Assembly: GCA_045130275.1 (NCBI GenBank)
Contig: JBGUPL010000065.1
Span: 1 to 62,257 of the forward strand
Direction: 5' to 3'
Origin: F23-D06 sp045130275
Lineage (GTDB): Bacteria; Bacteroidota; Bacteroidia; Bacteroidales; WCHB1-69
DNA: 62,257 bases
Shown: one piece after another, positions 57,035-62,257 of the stretch
How the letters are laid out: every line of letters starts with the position of its first letter
Position numbering within the stretch: the stretch's first letter is position 1
Notes under the pieces: generated by a model
Database searches by the model: none
What the model was told of the DNA's origin: nothing
What the model saw: only the letters and a program-made list of their open reading frames with translations
Made by a program: the position numbers and the translations under genes

Positions 57035-57502
57035 ATGAGAAATTCACATGCAAAGAAAAGGATCATTCTTCCGGATCCGAAATTCAATGACGAACAGGTA
57101 ACAAAATTCGTCAACAACATCATGTTGAAAGGCAAAAAGAACCTTGCTTTCGAAATCTTCTACGACGCCATCGACATCGTGAGCGAGAAGACCAAAGAGA
57201 ACGGTCTCGAAGTGTGGAAGAAGGCCCTCGAAAACGTAACCCCGAGCGTGGAGGTCAAGAGCCGCCGCGTGGGTGGTACCACTCTCCCTGTCCCTGAGGA
57301 GATCAAGCCGGGCAGAAAGCAGTCCGTAGGTATGAAGAACCTGATCACCTTCGCCCGCAAACGCCACGAGAAAACGATGGCCGACAAGCTCGCCCAGGAG
57401 ATCATGGCTGCATATAAGAGTGAAGGCGCCGCTTTCAAGAAGAAAGAGGAAATTCACCGTATGGCAGAGGCCAACAAGGCATTCGCTCACATGCGCATGT
57501 AA
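57035..57502 (+). CDS. rpsG: 30S ribosomal protein S7
   Basis: 155 residues; MRNSHAKKRIILPDPKF, KFVNNIMLKGKKNLAFEIFYDA and a C-terminal MAEANKAFAHMRM. It nucleates the 30S head and binds 16S rRNA; in many bacteria it represses its own operon. It is 79 bp downstream of rpsL. Confidence 0.98.
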   Translation: MRNSHAKKRIILPDPKFNDEQVTKFVNNIMLKGKKNLAFEIFYDAIDIVSEKTKENGLEVWKKALENVTPSVEVKSRRVGGTTLPVPEEIKPGRKQSVGMKNLITFARKRHEKTMADKLAQEIMAAYKSEGAAFKKKEEIHRMAEANKAFAHMRM

Positions 57503-57556
57503 TCCGGCCACGCCACCCTCATTTTCATTTCACCTTACCGTACAGTTTTCGAGACG

Positions 57557-59650
<2,094 letters not shown>

Positions 59651-59651
59651 A

Positions 59652-59720
59652 CGTAAGACGTGAGACTTAAGACTTTAGAAATTCAGATCACTGGTCACTG
59701 ATCACTGATCACAAAGAAAA
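59652..59720. repeat. GACTTAAGAC repeat and TCACTGA heptamer array
   Basis: ACGTAAGACGTGAGACTTAAGACTT-type sequence like that at 22449, followed by TCACTGG, TCACTGA, TCACTGA, TCAC. It begins at the fusA stop. Confidence 0.75.
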
Positions 59721-59721
59721 A

Positions 59722-59743
59722 AAACAATAAACAATAAACAATA
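59722..59743 (+). repeat. ACAATAA heptamer x3 immediately before rpsJ
   Basis: Three ACAATAA units end at the rpsJ ATG, so the ribosome loading region is itself a heptamer array. Confidence 0.85.
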
Positions 59744-60058
59744 ATGGCTCATAGAATTAGAATCAAACTGAAATCATTCGACCACACGTTGGTTGACAAG
59801 TCTGCCGAGAAGATCGTGAAGACTGTGAACAGCGTGAAGGACGACAAAGTGGTGCTCGTTGGCCCTATTCCGCTTCCGACCCACAAGAAAATCTTCACCG
59901 TGAACCGCTCCACCTTCGTCAACAAGAAGTCCAGAGAGCAATTCCAGCTTTCCACCTACAAGAGAATCCTGGACATTTACGGTACCACCACTCAGACCAT
60001 CGACGCTTTGATGAAGCTGGAGTTGCCCAGCGGCGTTGACGTTGAAATCAAGGTCTGA
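59744..60058 (+). CDS. rpsJ: 30S ribosomal protein S10
   Basis: 104 residues; MAHRIRIKLKSFDHTLVDKSAEKIV, then VGPIPLPTHKKIFTVNRS and a KRILDIYG-type block. Normally rpsJ opens the S10 operon ahead of rplC; here it ends the str group and is followed by a tRNA and unrelated genes. Confidence 0.97.
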   Translation: MAHRIRIKLKSFDHTLVDKSAEKIVKTVNSVKDDKVVLVGPIPLPTHKKIFTVNRSTFVNKKSREQFQLSTYKRILDIYGTTTQTIDALMKLELPSGVDVEIKV

Positions 60059-60073
60059 AGTAAATGACATAGC

Positions 60074-60102
60074 GTAGGGCTGCCATATTTTGACAGCTCT
60101 AC
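60074..60102 (+). other. Hairpin between rpsJ and tRNA-Ala
   Basis: GTAGGGCTG / CAGCTCTAC arms with one mismatch and an 11-nt loop, without a clear T tract. It could end or process the rpsJ transcript. Confidence 0.5.
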
Positions 60103-60111
60103 AAATTAATC

Positions 60112-60185
60112 GGGGCGTTAGCTCAGTTGGCTAGAGCGTTTGACTGGCAGTCAAGAGGTCGTGAGTTCGATTCTCATACGCTCCA
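60112..60185 (+). tRNA. tRNA-Ala (GGC anticodon)
   Basis: Acceptor GGGGCGT pairs with ACGCTCC and contains G3-U70, the alanine identity pair. D arm GCTCAGTTGGCTAGAGC; anticodon stem with loop CTGGCAG, anticodon GGC; T arm GTGAG-TTCGATT-CTCAT; discriminator A. CCA is not encoded. Confidence 0.95.
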
Positions 60186-60187
60186 CA

Positions 60188-60217
60188 AACGGATTGCGTT
60201 GTCGCAGTCCGTTTTTT
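60188..60217 (+). terminator. Terminator after tRNA-Ala
   Basis: Stem ACGGATTGCG / CGCAGTCCGT with one mismatch, then TTTTTT. Confidence 0.85.
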
Positions 60218-60244
60218 CACAAACCAATCGTTTATTGTAAAACA

Positions 60245-60532
60245 ATGAAAGTCAGTGTTTTTGAGATTTTGATGCTGCTTTGTTTTGCGTGCAGTTGGCC
60301 TTTTTCCATAGTGAGGGCTCTGCGGACAAAAGTGGTCATCGGCAAGAGTCCTGTATTCATGTCCATCATCATTCTGGGATATGTTTTTGGCATCTTGCAC
60401 AAGGTATTCTTTAACTATGACTGGGTGGTTTATCTTTATCTTTTCAATCTGCTGATTGTTTCGTTTGACCTGTTCTTGTATTTTAAATACATAGGACAAA
60501 ACCGTCGCGACCTTCTTTCAGAACAAAAATAG
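60245..60532 (+). CDS. Small PQ-loop/SemiSWEET-like membrane protein
   Basis: 95 residues from the ATG at 60245; a longer frame would start inside the tRNA. Three helices: VFEILMLLCFACSWPFSIV, PVFMSIIILGYVFGILHKV and WVVYLYLFNLLIVSFDLFLYF. The SWPFSIVRALRTKVVIGKS loop occupies the place of the PQ-loop motif, and the three-helix size matches SemiSWEET-type half-transporters that dimerise. The substrate is unknown. It ends 2 bp before the CorC-type gene, so the two are translationally linked. Confidence 0.72.
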   Translation: MKVSVFEILMLLCFACSWPFSIVRALRTKVVIGKSPVFMSIIILGYVFGILHKVFFNYDWVVYLYLFNLLIVSFDLFLYFKYIGQNRRDLLSEQK

Positions 60533-60534
60533 CC

Positions 60535-61836
60535 ATGATACGACTCCTTGTTATCCTGTTATTGATTTTGGCCAACGGCTTCTTTTCGATGAGCGAGATA
60601 GCCATCGTCTCGTTCAAGAAGATCCGCATTGACAAATATGCGGAGAAACATTCGAAAGCCGTCCGCAAAGCTTTGTTCCTGCAGGATCACCAGGAGGAGT
60701 TCTTAGCCGCCATCCAGGTCAGCATAACGCTCATCAGCCTGCTGACGGGTTTCATCGGCGGCGCGTCGCTCTCACCTTATCTAGAGCCACTTTTCCTGTG
60801 GATGGGAGCCTCTGCCGGACTCGCGGCTACAATCGCCTTGATTATCAGTTTCTCCGTCATCACATTCGTGACGATTGTGATTGGCGAGTTGGTGCCCAAG
60901 ACCATAGCGCTTTCCAAACCTGAACGCGTCGCGGTGGCGGTAGCACCGACCATGAACTTCTTCCGTCTGCTCTTCAAACCCGCCGTCATCGCCCTTTCTG
61001 GCACCACCTCGTTGATTGACAAGATGTTGGGCGTTAAGGAAAATGAGGATCATCTCACTGAGGACGAACTGCTGGATATGATTAAAGAGGCGGGCGAAAC
61101 GGATGTCATCGAGGAGGAACAGAGCGAGATGCATGAGAATATTTTCACTTTCGCCGACAAACGCGCCGTCCACGTCATGATACATCGCTCAGAAATCGAA
61201 TGGATTGACGTGAATCTCTCTCAAGACGAATTCATCAACCAACTGTACGATTTTTCCGTGAGTCGCGTGTTGGTGTGTGACAAACATGTGGAGAATTATC
61301 TCGGCGTGTTGAATATCAAGGATTTTTTCAAGGAGTTGCGGAAAAATGGTAATGTCGATGTGCGGGAAATGCTGGATGAGCCCTTGGTTTTTACTGAAAA
61401 CACGGATGCACAGGATATTCTGAATACGTTCCGGCAAAAACAGTACTATTTCGGCATCGTGGTCGATGAGTTCGGCGATCTTGCCGGCATTGTCACCTTG
61501 CACGATATCATCGAGAATATTGTCGGGGAGATGCCGGAAGAGGAAGAAGTTGTGGAACCCGATGTCACTGAATGCGATGATCATTCTGTGTTGGTGAAGG
61601 GCGATGCTCCCATCGATGTCCTCACAGACGTCATTGACGGCTACGAGGTCGATTATGACGAGATTGACTACTCCAGTGTGGCAGGCTTCATGGTTGAGCA
61701 TCTTGAAACGATTCCGAAAGTCGGTGATTCGTTCGAGTTTATGGGCTGCCACCTCGAAATCGTCAAGATGGACCACAATCGCATCGACGAGGTCCGGGTG
61801 AAATACCTGACGAATTCAGAAAAGGATTCCGAATAA
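60535..61836 (+). CDS. CNNM/CorC-family (hemolysin-type) transporter
   Basis: 433 residues. The CNNM (DUF21) membrane domain (about 1-180) opens MIRLLVILLLILANGFFSMSEIAIVSFKK and has FVTIVIGELVPKTIALSKPE. Two CBS domains follow (about 200-330: VMIHRSEIEWIDVNLSQDEF, EFGDLAGIVTLHDIIENIVGEMPEE), then the CorC/HlyC domain (about 345-425). Members export or exchange Mg2+/Co2+ and bind ATP-Mg in the CBS pair; direct haemolysis is doubtful. Confidence 0.92.
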   Translation: MIRLLVILLLILANGFFSMSEIAIVSFKKIRIDKYAEKHSKAVRKALFLQDHQEEFLAAIQVSITLISLLTGFIGGASLSPYLEPLFLWMGASAGLAATIALIISFSVITFVTIVIGELVPKTIALSKPERVAVAVAPTMNFFRLLFKPAVIALSGTTSLIDKMLGVKENEDHLTEDELLDMIKEAGETDVIEEEQSEMHENIFTFADKRAVHVMIHRSEIEWIDVNLSQDEFINQLYDFSVSRVLVCDKHVENYLGVLNIKDFFKELRKNGNVDVREMLDEPLVFTENTDAQDILNTFRQKQYYFGIVVDEFGDLAGIVTLHDIIENIVGEMPEEEEVVEPDVTECDDHSVLVKGDAPIDVLTDVIDGYEVDYDEIDYSSVAGFMVEHLETIPKVGDSFEFMGCHLEIVKMDHNRIDEVRVKYLTNSEKDSE

Positions 61837-61838
61837 CC

Positions 61839-61865
61839 GTAGCGGCGCGCAAGGGCGCACCTTAC
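61839..61865. repeat. Degenerate GTAG-type GC palindrome
   Basis: GTAGCGGCGCGC...GGGCGCACCTTAC has the outline of the GTAGRGRCG palindromes, 2 bp beyond the CorC-type gene's stop. Confidence 0.4.
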
Positions 61866-61903
61866 CGAAAATAATTTATTTTCCGTGCATATCAAATATT
61901 TTT

Positions 61904-61911
61904 TATCTTTG
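61904..61911 (+). promoter_or_regulatory. -7 box (TATCTTTG) for the last gene
   Basis: Exact match 25 nt upstream of the ATG at 61936. Confidence 0.6.
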
Positions 61912-61935
61912 CGCATTATTTGAAATATAAAGGCT

Positions 61936-62257
61936 ATGAATAAATTACGTCAGAAAAAACAACAGATATTGCGATTTCTGTTCGGCTCTTTTTCCGCGAC
62001 GGCTCTGATGTTTACGTTTCAGGCCTGTTATGGTATGCCGAATGACTATTTCCCTGTGAGGGGAAAAGTGGTCTCAGAAACCACTGGAGAACCTCTTCCT
62101 GATGTCCGTGTGGGTTTGATTGGCGGCTTCGAATATGAATACGGCATGACGGATTCCGCCGGTGTTTTCTATGTCAATGCACATGAAGGTCGGGATTCCG
62201 TGCGGCTTGCTTTCCGTCATATTGATTCGGAAACAGGCGGACTTAGCGGACAGTATG
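61936..62257 (+). CDS. Putative lipoprotein with carboxypeptidase-regulatory-like domain, 3' end outside window
   Basis: Translated by eye from the ATG at 61936; open to the window edge (about 107 residues). A signal with possible lipobox TFQAC is followed by GMPNDYFPVRGKVVSETTGEPLPDVRVGLIGG, a Cna-B/carboxypeptidase-regulatory fold (VRGKV...TGEPLPDV...TDSAGVFYV). It resembles the radical-SAM-associated putative lipoproteins of Bacteroidales; if so, a radical SAM gene should lie just downstream. Family call is tentative. Confidence 0.65.
   Translation, partial: MNKLRQKKQQILRFLFGSFSATALMFTFQACYGMPNDYFPVRGKVVSETTGEPLPDVRVGLIGGFEYEYGMTDSAGVFYVNAHEGRDSVRLAFRHIDSETGGLSGQY

Noticed and set aside
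60131..60499. Minus-strand frame of 122 codons across tRNA-Ala
   Set aside because: Same reason: the CGAYENRTHDLLTASQTL end is antisense tRNA translated by accident.

Overview
The window looks like the chromosome of an anaerobic, amino-acid-fermenting member of the Bacteroidales (Bacteroidota). Supporting signs are the TAnnTTTG -7 promoter boxes ahead of many genes, secreted proteins with type IX secretion (T9SS) type A sorting domains or CHU_C/gliding-motility C-terminal domains, FISUMP and PorT-like beta-barrel proteins, an S46 dipeptidyl peptidase, and a VorB-type 2-oxoacid:ferredoxin oxidoreductase. I see no prophage, insertion sequence, CRISPR array or conjugative module. No database search was possible, so family names rest on motif recognition.

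Layout. 1-5.6 kb: T9SS-type secreted proteins and a two-component system. 5.7-10.9 kb: a transport block (Gate-domain carrier, porin, AtoE short-chain fatty acid transporter) and an acyltransferase. 11-16 kb: a DPP11-type peptidase, a PlsC-like acyltransferase, SDR-type threonine dehydrogenase and tRNA-Pro. 16.3-19.1 kb: korDABC. 19.4-25 kb: thioredoxin lipoprotein, orphan murD and a large CHU_C protein. 25-31.3 kb: TMTC-like membrane protein, kdsA, and a kamD-X-kamE lysine 5,6-aminomutase locus with an unknown gene between the subunits. 31.4-43 kb: beta-barrel protein, Ig-like lipoprotein, SPFH/RHH pair, patatin-barrel protein, an alanine-dehydrogenase N-domain protein beside tsaE, and a 1374-residue FISUMP protein. 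43-55 kb: MATE/BadF-type kinase/nadE operon, L,D-transpeptidase, glnS, a VWA plus macro-like fusion, a NrtR-like Nudix regulator and a Na/Pi cotransporter. 55-62 kb: esterase, rpsL-rpsG-fusA-rpsJ, tRNA-Ala, a small PQ-loop-like protein, a CorC-type protein and the start of a putative lipoprotein gene.

Physiology (inference). DPP11 releases acidic dipeptides, threonine dehydrogenase and lysine 5,6-aminomutase open amino-acid fermentation routes, the ferredoxin-linked oxidoreductase oxidises the 2-oxoacids, and AtoE may move the resulting short-chain acids. The remaining lysine-fermentation genes (kamA, kdd, kce, kal) are not here.

The most unusual signal is not a gene. Nearly every intergenic space carries a short array of imperfect 6-8 bp (mostly 7 bp) tandem repeats from several word families (GGTTAA, GGTTTAA, CAGCCAA/CAGCTAA, GTTGCCT, AATTACT, AATTATC, GTTAGCA, AAGTCT). 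Many abut or include the stop codon of a gene, and some extend into coding sequence: the NAD synthetase ends in a heptapeptide repeat written by the array, and MurD and the BadF-type kinase both end in ISNL for the same reason. A separate dispersed family consists of short hairpins, several with TTCG loops.
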